A stretch of 64,000 nt of DNA from Streptomyces cavernae (GTDB lineage: Bacteria > Actinomycetota > Actinomycetes > Streptomycetales > Streptomycetaceae): contig NZ_RPDJ01000027.1 in the NCBI RefSeq assembly GCF_004023625.1, forward strand, positions 124,001 through 188,000, read 5' to 3'. The translations under genes were made by a program, and so were the position numbers. This document shows positions 1-7,489 of the stretch, piece after piece (the first letter of the stretch is position 1; each line of letters starts with the position of its first letter). The notes beneath the pieces were generated by a model. It was not told where the DNA came from. It ran no database searches and saw only the letters and a program-made list of their open reading frames with translations.

Positions 1-597
1 CGCCAGTTCCTCGACATCGGCACCGGCATCCCCACGTCGCCGAACCTCCATGAGATAGCCCAGTCGGTGGCCCCGGAGTCCCGGGTCGTCTACGTGGACA
101 ACGACCCGATCGTCCTCACCCTCTCCCAGGGCCTGCTGTCCAGCAAGCCCGAGGGGAAGACGGCGTACATCGAGGCCGACTTCCAGCACCCGGAGGCCAT
201 CCTCGACTCGCAGGAGTTCCGCGACACGCTCGACCTGAGCAAGCCGGTCGCGCTGACCGTGATCGCGATCGTGCACTTCGTCCTGGACGAGGACGACGCC
301 GTCGGCATCGTCCGCCGGCTGCTGGAGCCCCTCCCCTCGGGCAGCTACCTCGCGATGACCATCGGCACCGCCGAGTTCGCCCCCGAGGAGGTGGGACGCG
401 TCGCCCGCGAGTACGCGGCCCGCAACATGCCGATGCGGCTGCGCACCATCGACGAGGCCCACGAGTTCTTCGAGGGCCTCGAACTCGTCGAGCCCGGCAT
501 CGTCCAGGTCCACAAGTGGCGCCCGGACGGCACCGGCGAGCAGAACATCCGCGACGAGGACATCGCGATGTACGGGGCGGTGGCCCGCAAGCCCTGA
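1..597 (+). CDS. SAM-dependent methyltransferase, DUF574/Methyltransf_19 type (5' end outside window)
   Basis: The frame is open from the first base, so the gene begins upstream and an apparent ATG/GTG start at base 67 is internal. The visible part starts with the SAM-binding glycine motif FLDIGTGIPT, followed by an acidic strand end (YVDNDP) and a second conserved segment around 'VIAIVHFVLDEDDA'. This matches the actinobacterial DUF574 Rossmann methyltransferases, whose substrates are mostly unknown. The C-terminus is complete (stop at 595-597). It converges on the dicarboxylate symporter across a strong hairpin. The family call is good; the substrate cannot be told from sequence. Confidence 0.85.
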   Translation, partial: RQFLDIGTGIPTSPNLHEIAQSVAPESRVVYVDNDPIVLTLSQGLLSSKPEGKTAYIEADFQHPEAILDSQEFRDTLDLSKPVALTVIAIVHFVLDEDDAVGIVRRLLEPLPSGSYLAMTIGTAEFAPEEVGRVAREYAARNMPMRLRTIDEAHEFFEGLELVEPGIVQVHKWRPDGTGEQNIRDEDIAMYGAVARKP

Positions 598-617
598 GTC
601 CGGTCCCGGCCCATGGT

Positions 618-653
618 GAGGGGCGGGTGCGTCCGCCGACGCATCCGCCCCTC
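618..653. terminator. Bidirectional hairpin terminator between convergent genes
   Basis: A 16-bp stem (618-633 with 638-653, one G-U type pair) closes a 4-base loop CGCC. It lies between the methyltransferase stop and the symporter stop, so it can serve both convergent transcripts. There is no long U tract, as is usual in Streptomyces. Confidence 0.75.
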
Positions 654-715
654 GGTCTTGTGGGACCCGGCCCATGGCCGGCCTCGACCGTTCGGCCGGT
701 CCGACCGGTCCGGGA

Positions 716-2092
716 CTAGGCCTTCGCCAGTTCCTTCTCGGTGCCCTGCTCGGGCAGTTCGGCCTGACCGTCGCCGTCCTCGTCCAGCAGGGTCTTCTCG
801 TCGAAGGGCAGCTCGCCGGCCAGTACCTGACCGACGCGCTCCTTGTCGATCTCCTTCGTCCAGGTGCCGATCAGCACGGTGGCCACGGCGTTGCCGGCGA
901 AGTTGGTCAGGGCGCGCGCCTCGCTCATGAAGCGGTCGATACCGACGATGAGGCCGATGCCGTCCACCAGGGCCGGCTTGTGCGACTGGAGACCGCCGGC
1001 CAGGGTCGCGAGACCCGCACCGGTGACACCGGCCGCGCCCTTCGAGGCGACCAGCAGGAAGAGCAGCAGCGAGATCTGCTCGCCGACGGACATTGGCGTA
1101 CCCATGGCGTCGGCGATGAACAGGGACGCCATGGTCATGTAGATCATGGTGCCGTCGAGGTTGAAGGAGTAGCCGGTCGGGACGGTGATGCCGACCACCG
1201 GCTTGCTGACGCCCAGGTGCTCCATCTTCGCGATGAGGCGCGGCAGCGCGGACTCGGAGGAGGAGGTGGACAGGATCAGCAGGAACTCCCGGCCCAGGTA
1301 CTTGAAGAGGGTCAGGATGTTCAGGCCCGCGATGATCCGCAGGAGCGTGGCGAGCACGACGAAGACGAACAGGAAGCAGGTGACGTAGAAGCCGAGCATC
1401 AGCACCGCGAGGCTCTTGAGCGCGTCCAGTCCGGCGGACCCGGTGACGGCGGCGATGGCGCCGAAGGCACCGATCGGGGCGGCCCACATCACCATGGCGA
1501 GGATGCGGAAGACGAGGCGCTGGATGTGCTCGATGCCGCGCAGGACGGGCTGTCCGGCGTCACCCATCGCCTGCAGGGCGAACCCGGCGAGCAGCGCGAC
1601 GAGCAGTGTCTGGAGGACCTCACCGCCGGTGAAGGCGGAGACGATCGTGGTGGGGACGATGCCGAGCAGGAACTCGACGGTGTCCTTGGCCTCCGCGTCG
1701 ACCTGGGCCTGGCCGGTCTCCTTGACGGCGTCGGTGACCGCGAGACCCGTGCCGGGCTCCACGATGTTGCCGACGACCAGGCCGATGCCGAGGGCGACCA
1801 GGGACATGATCAGGAAGTAGACGAGGGCGATACCGCCCACGGCGCCGACCTTGGCGGCCTTCCGTACGGAGCCGATGCCCAGCACGATCGTGCAGAAGAT
1901 GATCGGCGAGATCATCATCTTGATCAGGTTCACGAAGCCCGTGCCGAGCGGCTTCAGCTCGACTCCGAGGTCCGGGGAGATCAGGCCCACGGCGATGCCG
2001 AGCACCACCGCGATGATCACCGCGATGTAAAGGTAGTGGGTGCGGTCCCGCTTTGCTGCGGGCGCGGCAGGTGCCGTTGGCGTGCTCGTCAC
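716..2092 (-). CDS. dctA: C4-dicarboxylate/cation symporter (DctA family, SDF)
   Basis: 458 residues, a normal length for the sodium/proton:dicarboxylate symporter family (PF00375). Hydrophobic segments start at once (LYIAVIIAVVLGIAVGLI). The serine-rich re-entrant loop STSSSESALPRL, the motif GYSFNLDGTMIYMT and the late segment 'ASKGAAGVTGAGLATLAGG' are family hallmarks. I chose the GTG at 2092 because GGAGG lies six bases upstream; the longer open frame to 2404 gives a non-homologous Arg/Pro-rich leader. It is divergent from a CitA/DcuS-type kinase, so it is probably the transporter that kinase controls. Likely imports succinate, fumarate or malate; exact substrate is inferred. Confidence 0.9.
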   Translation of the reverse strand: MTSTPTAPAAPAAKRDRTHYLYIAVIIAVVLGIAVGLISPDLGVELKPLGTGFVNLIKMMISPIIFCTIVLGIGSVRKAAKVGAVGGIALVYFLIMSLVALGIGLVVGNIVEPGTGLAVTDAVKETGQAQVDAEAKDTVEFLLGIVPTTIVSAFTGGEVLQTLLVALLAGFALQAMGDAGQPVLRGIEHIQRLVFRILAMVMWAAPIGAFGAIAAVTGSAGLDALKSLAVLMLGFYVTCFLFVFVVLATLLRIIAGLNILTLFKYLGREFLLILSTSSSESALPRLIAKMEHLGVSKPVVGITVPTGYSFNLDGTMIYMTMASLFIADAMGTPMSVGEQISLLLFLLVASKGAAGVTGAGLATLAGGLQSHKPALVDGIGLIVGIDRFMSEARALTNFAGNAVATVLIGTWTKEIDKERVGQVLAGELPFDEKTLLDEDGDGQAELPEQGTEKELAKA

Positions 2093-2570
2093 GGCTGCCT
2101 CCTTGACGTCTTCGTCGGCGTCACCGGCGTGCGGCTCACGTCCGGGGGGAAATGGGGAGTCCGGGGGTCGCGTTCCCTGATCGAGGGCGATCGATCGGCT
2201 CGGAAACGCGCAACCGAACTGACGGTGACTATCTCCCGCCTTGTGAGGGCCGTCACCCTTCCGTTCATTTAGTACATCGGGCGGCAGTCGGTGACGGTCG
2301 GCCAAGACCGCACAAAACGGCAGGACGAACGCCGGTCCCACCGCCGATGACCAGGACACCGTCTCCCGAACTCCGCGCTCATCTCCAGGCCATCGGATGC
2401 TCACTTGTAATCAATGGAGGCGGCGGAGGGAAACCGCATGGCCACTTCGCGACCCTCCCAATTCGGGCAAATCTCAAAATTCGTCATATTCGAGTGAGAG
2501 GTCGACAATCGGTTCACGCTTGTACGAAACATGGGGCGGGATACGGCCAACGGCGAGGCAGACTGTGGAC
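2093..2570. promoter_or_regulatory. Divergent control region, symporter / sensor kinase
   Basis: 478 bases without a credible gene. It must hold the symporter promoter (leftward) and the kinase promoter (rightward). The right half (about 2400-2530) is clearly AT-richer than its surroundings and carries three ATTCG repeats near 2460-2490. A 10-bp palindrome CGATCGATCG lies at 2188-2197. No riboswitch or clear -35/-10 pair could be named. Confidence 0.4.
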
Positions 2571-4235
2571 ATGCGTTTGCCCGGTGTCCCCAAACCCCGC
2601 AGCCTGGCAGGTCAGCTCTTCGCCGTGCAGGCCGTGCTGATCGCCGTCGTGGTGGCCGGATGCGCCCTCTTCACCTATGTGAGCGACCAGAGTCAGGCGA
2701 ACCAGGCGGCGCGCCGGCAGGCGATGGCCGTCGCCCGCTCGGTGGCGGACGCCCCTTCCGTGGTGGCGTCCATCCGCACCGACGACCCGACGGCGACCCT
2801 CCAGCCGTACGCGAGCAAGGTCCAGCGGGACACGGAGGTCGACTTCGTCACGATCATGAACACGAAGGGCATCCGCTGGACCCACCCCAATCCCGAGCGC
2901 ATCGGCGAGCACTTCCTGGGGCACACGAAGCCGGCCCTGCGGGGTGAGTCGTTCACGGAGGAGTACGAGGGCACCCTCGGTCGGTCGGTGCGGGCCGTGA
3001 CACCCATCCGGGACGGCAGGAAGATCGTGGGGCTGGTCAGCGCGGGGATAAAGGTGCAGGCCATAACCGACCGTGTGCAGGACCAGCTGACCGCGCTGTT
3101 CGGGGTGGCCGCCGGGGCACTGGCCCTGGGGGGCGCGGGAACGTACGTCGTCAACGCGCGCCTGCGCCGCCACACGCACGGCATGAACGCGGCCGAGCTG
3201 AGCATGCAGCACGACTACCACCAGGCCGCGCTGCACGCCGTGCGGGAGGGGCTGCTGATGCTGGACGGGCAGTTCCGGGTGGCGCTGATCAACGACGGCG
3301 CCCGGGAACTGCTCGGAGTGTCCGACGACGTGGTGGGCCGGTCCGTGGCCGAGCTGGGGCTGCCCAAGCCGCTCACCGGGGCGCTGCTGGCGTCCGAGCC
3401 GCGGGTGGACGAGGTCCATCTCAGCGGCACCCGGGTGCTGGTGGTGAACACCTCGCCGGTGTCGGGCGGCGAACGCCGGGGCACGGTCGTGACTCTGCGA
3501 GATGTGACCGAGCTGCAGTCGCTGATGGGCGAGCTGGACTCCGAGCGCGGCTTCACGCAGGCGCTGCGTTCCCAGGCCCACGAGGCCGCGAACCGGCTGC
3601 ACACAGTGGTGTCCCTGATCGAGCTGGGCCGCGCCGAGGAGGCGATCGACTTCGCCACCGCCGAGCTGGAACTGGCGCAGGCGCTCACCGACCAGGTGGT
3701 CGCGGCGGTGAACGAGCCGGTGCTGGCGGCTCTGCTGCTGGGCAAGGCCGCGCAGGCCAACGAGCGGGGCGTGGAGCTGGTGGTCTCCCCGGACAGCAGC
3801 ATCGACGACGGCATGCTGCCCGACGCGCTGCCCGCCCGCGATCTGGTGACCGTACTGGGCAATCTGATCGACAACGCGATGGACGCGGCGCAGGGCACGG
3901 TCGGCGCCCGGGTCACCGTCACGGCGCTCACCGACGACGCAGGGCTGGTGCTGCGGGTGGCCGACACCGGCCCCGGGGTGGATCCTTCGCATGCCGAGGC
4001 GGTCTTCGAGCGGGGCTGGTCGACGAAGCCGGCCGGGCCCGCCGGCCGGGGCCTGGGACTGGCCCTGGTCCGGCAGACCGTCGCCCGGCACGAGGGTTCG
4101 CTGACGGTGGCGGAGGCGGCCGGGGGCGGGGCGGAGTTCGAGGCCCGGCTGCCCTTGCCTACGGTGTCCTCGCCCGAGCCGTCCGGGGCCGCCGCCGGCC
4201 CGGCGCCCGCACAGTCCTCCGGAGGCGTTGTATGA
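2571..4235 (+). CDS. Sensor histidine kinase, CitA/DcuS family
   Basis: 554 residues from ATG 2571. TM1 is near residues 15-37 (LFAVQAVLIAVVVAGCALF). A periplasmic PAS-like (sCache) domain follows, with the family signature 'NPERIGEHFLGH'. TM2 is near 175-195, then a cytoplasmic PAS, then a DHp helix in which the His of 'RSQAHEAANRLHTV' is the likely phosphorylation site. The ATPase has N box LGNLIDNAMDAA and G boxes ADTGPGV and GRGLGLALV. The longer frame from 2397 adds a non-homologous leader. Its regulator follows 61 bases later and the symporter is divergent, so it probably senses C4-dicarboxylates or citrate. Confidence 0.9.
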   Translation: MRLPGVPKPRSLAGQLFAVQAVLIAVVVAGCALFTYVSDQSQANQAARRQAMAVARSVADAPSVVASIRTDDPTATLQPYASKVQRDTEVDFVTIMNTKGIRWTHPNPERIGEHFLGHTKPALRGESFTEEYEGTLGRSVRAVTPIRDGRKIVGLVSAGIKVQAITDRVQDQLTALFGVAAGALALGGAGTYVVNARLRRHTHGMNAAELSMQHDYHQAALHAVREGLLMLDGQFRVALINDGARELLGVSDDVVGRSVAELGLPKPLTGALLASEPRVDEVHLSGTRVLVVNTSPVSGGERRGTVVTLRDVTELQSLMGELDSERGFTQALRSQAHEAANRLHTVVSLIELGRAEEAIDFATAELELAQALTDQVVAAVNEPVLAALLLGKAAQANERGVELVVSPDSSIDDGMLPDALPARDLVTVLGNLIDNAMDAAQGTVGARVTVTALTDDAGLVLRVADTGPGVDPSHAEAVFERGWSTKPAGPAGRGLGLALVRQTVARHEGSLTVAEAAGGGAEFEARLPLPTVSSPEPSGAAAGPAPAQSSGGVV

Positions 4236-4296
4236 GACCCCGCCCAGCGTGGCAGCCGCACAGGGGCGGCTCCGCCCAGTTCTCCGGAGGCGACGC

Positions 4297-4977
4297 ATGA
4301 CCGATCCGATCCGCGTGCTGGTGGTGGAGGACGACCCCGTGGCGGCCGACGCGCACGTCCTGTACGTCGGGCGGGTGCCCGGGTTCACTGCGGTGGGCAA
4401 GGCGCACACCGGGGCGGAGGCGCGGCGGGCGCTGGACCGGATGAAGGTGGACCTTCTGCTGCTGGACCTGCACCTGCCCGATGTGCACGGTCTGCAGCTG
4501 GCGCGCTCACTGCGGGCCGCCGGCCATCAGACGGACGTGATCGCGGTGACGTCGGCACGGGACCTCACCGTGGTACGGGAAGGGGTCTCGCTGGGAGTGG
4601 TCCAGTACGTGCTGAAACCCTTCACCTTCGCGACACTGCGCGACCGGCTGATCCGCTACGCGGAGTTCCACGCGGCGGCGGGCGAGGCGAGCGGCCAGGA
4701 CGAGGTGGACCGCGCGCTCGCCACGCTCCGCGCGCCGGGACCGGCGGCACTGCCCAAGGGCCTGAGCGCGCCGACGCTGGAACGGGTCACGCGGACGCTG
4801 CGCGACGCGGAGGACGGGCTGACGGCCACCGGCGTGGCCGAGGCGGTTGGCATCTCACGGATCACGGCGCGGCGGTACCTCGAACACCTCGTGGACGCGG
4901 GGCGGGCGGCGCGCAGCCCGCAGTACGGACAGGTGGGCAGGCCCGAGTTGCACTACCGGTGGGTGACGGGGCAGTAG
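4297..4977 (+). CDS. Response regulator, CitB/DcuR family
   Basis: 226 residues. The N-terminal receiver has the acidic pocket VVEDD and the phosphoacceptor Asp57 in 'LLLDLHLPDVHG', with the conserved Lys near 'QYVLKPF'. The C-terminal half holds a helix-turn-helix (GVAEAVGISRITARRYLEHL) followed by a wing, the arrangement of CitB/DcuR/DpiA regulators. ATG 4297 is preceded by CCGGAGG at the right spacing; the upstream in-frame ATG at 4228 overlaps the kinase end and is less likely. It is the partner of the preceding kinase and likely activates the divergent symporter gene. Confidence 0.9.
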   Translation: MTDPIRVLVVEDDPVAADAHVLYVGRVPGFTAVGKAHTGAEARRALDRMKVDLLLLDLHLPDVHGLQLARSLRAAGHQTDVIAVTSARDLTVVREGVSLGVVQYVLKPFTFATLRDRLIRYAEFHAAAGEASGQDEVDRALATLRAPGPAALPKGLSAPTLERVTRTLRDAEDGLTATGVAEAVGISRITARRYLEHLVDAGRAARSPQYGQVGRPELHYRWVTGQ

Positions 4978-5126
4978 CGGAAGGCCCCCAGGGCCGCCGT
5001 GGCGCCCCGCGAACAGCGTGACGCCCCATCAACCACGCTGTCGGCCAGGCGGATGCAACTCGGCGCACCTACACCCGTCGGCCTTGCTCGCGCAGGCGGG
5101 GAGGGGGTTCGCGCTGGGCGGGGTCG

Positions 5127-5346
5127 TCAAGGGGCGAGGACCTGCCAAGGGTTGACGGCCGCTATGAGGCGAGGGCCGTCAAGAAGTGACGGCCGCCAGG
5201 GAACGAGGGCAGTCAAGGGGGCGAGGGCCGCCAAGAGGCGATGAGCCGAAAAGCGACGAGGGCCGCCAAAGGCAAGGAGGCGCCGAGCAACGAAGGCCGC
5301 CACAAAGGCAAGGAGCCGCCAAGAGGCGAGGAGCATCAGGGGGCGA
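5127..5346. repeat. Degenerate short direct repeats, consensus near GCGAGGGCCGCCAAGAGG
   Basis: The 358-base gap between the response regulator and the PPOX gene carries no gene. From about 5127 the motif GAGGGCCGYCAAG recurs with small changes at 18-34 base intervals (for example near 5170, 5222 and 5257), in a purine-rich strand, up to the end of the PPOX coding region. It looks like slippage-grown non-coding DNA; no hairpin terminator stands out. Confidence 0.6.
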
Positions 5347-5779
5347 GGATGCCCGGCCGGAAAGGCTCCACTCCCACCACGTGCCGCACCCGGGTCGGCT
5401 CGATCAGGATCATCAGGCGGCGCTCGCCGGGGAGCAGCCAGGGATAGCGGTCCTCGTCGATGTACTTCTTCGCCAGGCGGTCCATCGACCGCTCGGCCTC
5501 CTCGCCCTCCACGAACCGCACGACCCGGCCGCGGATCTCCACCCGGTCGTAGGGGTTCTCGGTGTCGTGGTGGGAGAGCGAGACGTTCGGGTTGCGCCGG
5601 AGGTTGTCCGCCTTCACCCGGCCCACCGATGTGTTGACCATGACGTACTCGCCCTCGAGGTCGGCCCACATCGGCGCCACCTGCGGCGCCCCGTCCGCGT
5701 CCACGGTCGCCATGTGCCAGAAGTTGGGAGCCAGCAGCCGTTCGCGGACCTGCCCGTCAATCCTGTTCACAGCCGTCAT
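5336..5779 (-). CDS. PPOX-class F420/FMN-dependent oxidoreductase
   Basis: 147 residues, the usual size of the split beta-barrel pyridoxamine-phosphate-oxidase-like family. Typical features are 'FWHMATVDADGAPQVAPMW' early, the strand 'RVKADNLRRNPNVSLSHHD', and 'VEIRGRVVRFVEGEEAE'. Actinobacterial members of this form usually bind coenzyme F420 and reduce small unsaturated substrates; the cofactor is inferred from the family. It stands alone on the minus strand downstream of pfkA with about 175 bases between. Confidence 0.85.
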   Translation of the reverse strand: MTAVNRIDGQVRERLLAPNFWHMATVDADGAPQVAPMWADLEGEYVMVNTSVGRVKADNLRRNPNVSLSHHDTENPYDRVEIRGRVVRFVEGEEAERSMDRLAKKYIDEDRYPWLLPGERRLMILIEPTRVRHVVGVEPFRPGILAP

Positions 5780-5955
5780 CGCTCCTCCACCGGGCAGAGA
5801 CCACGCTCGTCCCTGGCCATCCTGGGTTGCGATGACGACCTGTCAACAGTGTGTATTCGGCCACCTCGGCCACTTCGGGCGCCTCGGAGGCCTCGGGCGC
5901 CTCGGGGCCCAAGGACGTCCGCGCGCAGCCGAAGCCTGGCCTCGGGGTCGAAGCT

Positions 5956-6981
5956 CTAGAAGACCGACTCCGCCTCGTCCATCCGGTCCTTGGGCACCGT
6001 CTTCAGCTCCGTGACCGCCTCCGCCAGCGGCACCATGACGATGTCCGTGCCGCGCAGTGCCGTCATCCTGCCGAAGTCGCCGCGGTGGGCGGCCTCGACG
6101 GCGTGCCAGCCGAAGCGGGTGGCGAGAACGCGGTCGTAGGCGGTGGGGGTGCCACCGCGCTGGACGTGGCCGAGGATGACCGGCTTGGCCTCCTTGCCGA
6201 GCCGCCGCTCCAGCTCGTACGCGAGGGCCGTGCCGATGCCCTGGAAGCGCTCGTGGCCGAACTGGTCGATCTCACCGTGGCCGTAGTCCATGCTGCCCTC
6301 GACGGGGTGGGCGCCCTCCGCGACGCAGACGACCGCGAACTTCTTGCCGCGGGCGAAACGCTCCTCGACCATCTTGACCAGATCGCCCGGGTCGAAGGGG
6401 CGCTCGGGCAGGCAGATGCCGTGGGCGCCGGCGGCCATACCGGACTCCAGCGCGATCCAGCCCGCGTGCCGGCCCATGACCTCGACGACCATCACCCGCT
6501 GGTGTGACTCGGCGGTCGTCTTCAGGCGGTCCATCGCCTCCGTGGCGACCCCGACGGCCGTGTCGAATCCGAAGGTGCGGTCCGTCGAGGAGATGTCGTT
6601 GTCGATCGTCTTGGGGACGCCGACGACCGGGAGACCGGCGTCGGAGAGCATCCGCGCCGCGGTCAGCGTGCCCTCGCCGCCGATCGGGATCAGCGCGTCG
6701 ATACCGAACTCCCGCGCCATGTCCTGGGCGTTGTCGCAGGCCTCACGGAGCCGGTCACGCTGCAGCCGGGAGGAGCCGAGGATGGTGCCACCGCGCGCCA
6801 GGATGCCGCCGACCGCGTCGAGGTCGAGGTTCTGGTAGCGGCCTTCGAGCAGGCCGGCGTAGCCGTCCTCGAAACCGATGACCTCGTCGCCGTAGTGGGC
6901 CACCGCCCGGTGGACGACGGACCGGATCACTGCGTTCAGGCCCGGGCAGTCGCCGCCCGCGGTGAGGACTCCGATGCGCAT
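5956..6981 (-). CDS. pfkA: 6-phosphofructokinase
   Basis: 341 residues. Phosphorylates fructose-6-phosphate in glycolysis. Visible motifs are GGDCPGLNAVIR (nucleotide end), IPIGGEGTL, PKTIDNDI (catalytic Asp), and EVMGRHAGWIAL (substrate site). The Gly in GGEGT, where pyrophosphate-dependent enzymes carry Asp, points to ATP as donor; Lys in PKTID is the variant seen in actinobacterial group III enzymes. ATG 6981 has AGGAG about ten bases upstream. It is divergent from pta-ackA across a 508-base region. Confidence 0.95.
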   Translation of the reverse strand: MRIGVLTAGGDCPGLNAVIRSVVHRAVAHYGDEVIGFEDGYAGLLEGRYQNLDLDAVGGILARGGTILGSSRLQRDRLREACDNAQDMAREFGIDALIPIGGEGTLTAARMLSDAGLPVVGVPKTIDNDISSTDRTFGFDTAVGVATEAMDRLKTTAESHQRVMVVEVMGRHAGWIALESGMAAGAHGICLPERPFDPGDLVKMVEERFARGKKFAVVCVAEGAHPVEGSMDYGHGEIDQFGHERFQGIGTALAYELERRLGKEAKPVILGHVQRGGTPTAYDRVLATRFGWHAVEAAHRGDFGRMTALRGTDIVMVPLAEAVTELKTVPKDRMDEAESVF

Positions 6982-7202
6982 CGTGCTGTGTCTCCTGCTC
7001 GGTGCTGTGACGAGTGGGCTGATAAGAGTGAGTCAATCCGATTGTTCCATGGCCCACAGGCCCCCCGTTTCAGGGCCGGGAAGCCCCGCGAGTACCCACT
7101 CCCGTCCGTTCCAGGGCCCCGGACACCGGCACGGACGGTTCCGGACCCCGACCGACGGGTGTGCTAGCCCCTCGCAAGGGTATTGTCAAGAGGGAACAGC
7201 TC

Positions 7203-7214
7203 ACCCAGCTGGGT
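7203..7214. promoter_or_regulatory. 12-bp palindrome in the pfkA/pta divergent region
   Basis: ACCCAGCTGGGT is a perfect palindrome lying in an AT-richer patch (7181-7225) that is the best candidate for a promoter zone between pfkA and pta. It could be an operator; no regulator is assigned. Confidence 0.35.
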
Positions 7215-7267
7215 AATTTATCGAGCCACCGCGTCGAGCGACGCCGCCCGAGGTTCGGCGGCACACT

Positions 7268-7448
7268 GGATCCCGCGACCGGTCGGCGGCCCACCGGATC
7301 CGGCCACGGCGAACCCGGGCCCGGACCCATGGCGGTCCCGGACCCATGTCGGATCCGGCACGTCGGACCCGGACCCTTTCGGATCCGGCCCGGTCCACGT
7401 CGGATCCGGACCCGGACGCGATTCGGATCCGGGCGGCGCACCGGATCC
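7268..7448. repeat. Cluster of seven GGATCC sites upstream of pta
   Basis: GGATCC occurs at 7268, 7296, 7351, 7381, 7402, 7425 and 7443. Four copies sit inside the identical 10-mer TCGGATCCGG (7349, 7379, 7400, 7423). GGACCC/GGTCCC variants fill the gaps. Spacing is 18-55 bases and the block ends 41 bases before the pta GTG start, so it lies in the pta leader or promoter. Confidence 0.85.
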
Positions 7449-7489
7449 CGGCGCAGCACCGATGACAGCGACGAAACGGAGAGCACGGC

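Noticed and set aside
5956..6981. Pyrophosphate-dependent phosphofructokinase
   Set aside because: The Lys in PKTID is shared with such enzymes, but Gly in GGEGT rather than Asp favours ATP as donor.
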